A stretch of DNA of 64,000 bases from positions 68,307 through 132,306 of the forward strand of contig JAFZDY010000007.1 of NCBI GenBank assembly GCA_017560945.1, written 5' to 3'. The notes beneath the pieces were generated by a model that made no database searches, was not told where the DNA came from, and was given only the letters and a program-made list of their open reading frames with translations. Numbering within the stretch: position 1 is the stretch's first letter; each line of letters begins with the position of its first letter. The position numbers were made by a program, and so were the translations under genes. This DNA comes from Bacteroidaceae bacterium. Its GTDB lineage: Bacteria; Bacteroidota; Bacteroidia; Bacteroidales; Bacteroidaceae. Positions 63,061-64,000 of the stretch are shown here, piece by piece.

Positions 63061-63097
63061 TAAAAAAACAAGGAAGGATTTAATACCCTTCCTTGTT
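63061..63097 (-). terminator. terminator of rho
   Basis: AACAAGGAAGG (63067-63077) pairs perfectly with CCTTCCTTGTT (63087-63097). On the minus strand the stem runs into seven Ts. It lies about 25 bp after the rho stop. Confidence 0.9.
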
Positions 63098-63122
63098 CTA
63101 TTGTTGCTTTTGTGTGATTTTA

Positions 63123-64000
63123 TCACGAATTCATGCTCATGAGGAATTCTTCGTTGTCGCGTGTTTGCTCGAGGCGTCCCTTTACGAAATCCATGGCTTC
63201 GATGGGGTTCATATCTGCAAGGTACTTGCGGAGAATCCACATGCGATCGAGGGTGGTCTTGTCGTGCAAGAGGTCGTCGCGACGAGTACTTGATGCTACG
63301 ATGTTTACGGCAGGGAAGATACGCTTGTTCGATAGGTTTCGGTCGAGTTGAAGTTCCATATTACCTGTACCCTTGAACTCTTCGAAGATGACTTCGTCCA
63401 TCTTTGAACCAGTGTCGATGAGGGCGGTGGCAATGATGGTGAGCGAACCTCCACCTTCGATGTTGCGTGCCGCACCGAAGAATCGTTTGGGCTTGTGCAG
63501 GGCATTGGCGTCCACACCACCAGAGAGGACCTTTCCTGAGGCGGGTGATACAGTGTTATAGGCACGTGCAAGGCGGGTGATAGAGTCAAGGAAGATGACT
63601 ACGTCGTGTCCGCACTCTACCATGCGCTTGGCTTTCTCCAATACGATGCCTGCAATCTTTACGTGGCGCTCGGCTGGCTCGTCGAAAGTGGATGCGATGA
63701 CTTCGGCATTAACACTACGAGCCATGTCTGTCACCTCCTCAGGACGTTCGTCAATGAGGAGCATAATCATGTAAGCCTCGGGGTGATTGGCGGCAATGGC
63801 GTTGGCTATGTCCTTCATCAAGATGGTTTTACCTGTTTTAGGTTGAGCCACGATGAGTGCACGTTGTCCCTTACCAATGGGGGCAAACATATCTACTACT
63901 CGTGCCGAGAGGTTGTCGCCTCGTCCTGTGCAAAGTTTGAACTTCTCATCGGGGAAGAGGGGAGTAAGGTGTTCGAAAGGTACACGGTCGCGTACGACAG
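63123..64000 (-). CDS. rho: transcription termination factor Rho (5' end cut by the window)
   Basis: At least 292 residues are present; the frame stays open to the window edge (upstream text [20 protein letters not shown] is Rho). Walker A is PKTGKT, Walker B is [16 protein letters not shown] and the Q loop follows with [26 protein letters not shown]. The start codon and RNA-binding domain lie outside. The hexamer pulls RNA and ends transcription. The gene ends in its own intrinsic terminator. Confidence 0.97.
   Translation of the reverse strand, partial: VVRDRVPFEHLTPLFPDEKFKLCTGRGDNLSARVVDMFAPIGKGQRALIVAQPKTGKTILMKDIANAIAANHPEAYMIMLLIDERPEEVTDMARSVNAEVIASTFDEPAERHVKIAGIVLEKAKRMVECGHDVVIFLDSITRLARAYNTVSPASGKVLSGGVDANALHKPKRFFGAARNIEGGGSLTIIATALIDTGSKMDEVIFEEFKGTGNMELQLDRNLSNKRIFPAVNIVASSTRRDDLLHDKTTLDRMWILRKYLADMNPIEAMDFVKGRLEQTRDNEEFLMSMNS

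Overview
The window looks like a chromosomal segment of a Bacteroidales bacterium, most likely of the Bacteroidaceae/Prevotellaceae type. The reasons are the Bacteroidota promoter signature (TTG or TTTG, about 19-20 nt, then TAnnTTTG) in front of many genes, weak or absent Shine-Dalgarno sequences, family-specific proteins (RprX/RprY, an EF-G2-like paralog, DUF4468, DUF4105, DUF4835, DUF6340, DUF3127) and a tRNA without an encoded CCA end. Recalled neighbourhoods from Bacteroides (rpsF-rpsR-rplI, a MarR regulator, rprY-rprX, the EF-G paralog) match the order seen here. Almost everything is chromosomal core. I see no prophage, no conjugative element, no CRISPR array and no intact transposase.

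Layout. 1-2.1 kb: M13 metallopeptidase lipoprotein. 2.4-5.7 kb: minus-strand 2-oxoacid:ferredoxin oxidoreductase operon (TPR protein, korD, korA, a small membrane protein missed by length filters, korB, korC). 5.7-7.7 kb: DUF4468 protein and the S6-S18-L9 operon. 7.8-8.7 kb: MarR regulator and a 57-residue membrane protein. 8.8-11 kb: RprY/RprX. 11.3-13.5 kb: the EF-G paralog with a changed GTPase centre. 13.7-17.2 kb: hemW, mtaB and a glycosyltransferase. 17.4-24.4 kb: CE1-like esterase, HAD phosphatase, GldB-like lipoprotein, RsmI-type methyltransferase and a DPP4-type peptidase. 25.3-28.8 kb: ABC transporter operon with its own GntR/YtrA-type regulator and a palindromic operator at the transcription start. 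29-36.8 kb: DUF4105, a PafA-like protein, SecA, a DUF6340-like lipoprotein and an acidic protein. 37.4 kb: tRNA-Leu(CAA). 37.9-44.4 kb: a 2170-residue secreted repeat protein. 44.6-52.1 kb: tetR, fabG, rluA-type synthase, tilS, UbiA/MenA-type prenyltransferase, CPBP protease, bile-acid-symporter-family protein and acyltransferase. 52.4-63 kb: outer-membrane barrel, pseudo-protease/TPR protein, RlmB, RecN, DUF4835, CoaBC, DEDD exonuclease, DnaN and a DUF3127 protein. The 5'-truncated rho gene closes the window.

How the parts work together. The kor operon links 2-oxoacid oxidation to ferredoxin. S6/S18/L9, the EF-G paralog, MtaB, TilS, RlmB and the pseudouridine synthase all serve translation. 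SecA, the outer-membrane barrel, the lipoproteins, the DPP4-type peptidase, the M13 peptidase and the large repeat protein serve the envelope and periplasm. RecN, DnaN, the DEDD exonuclease and the DUF3127 protein serve DNA maintenance.

The least explained material is between genes. There are two sequence-unrelated arrays of palindromes with the same 22-bp period (24.86-24.97 kb and 37.18-37.31 kb), a 7-bp-unit array between convergent genes (21.9-22.2 kb), and three dispersed copies of one long-armed palindrome (35.1, 36.8 and 62.9 kb). There are also two gap-filling hairpins built from repeated short words (46.0 and 61.1 kb), a 147-bp MITE-like element with 20-bp terminal inverted repeats (52.2 kb) and a structured 3' region after rprY. 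I do not recognise a whole new defence or biosynthetic system. The repeat families are the best candidates for undescribed biology here.
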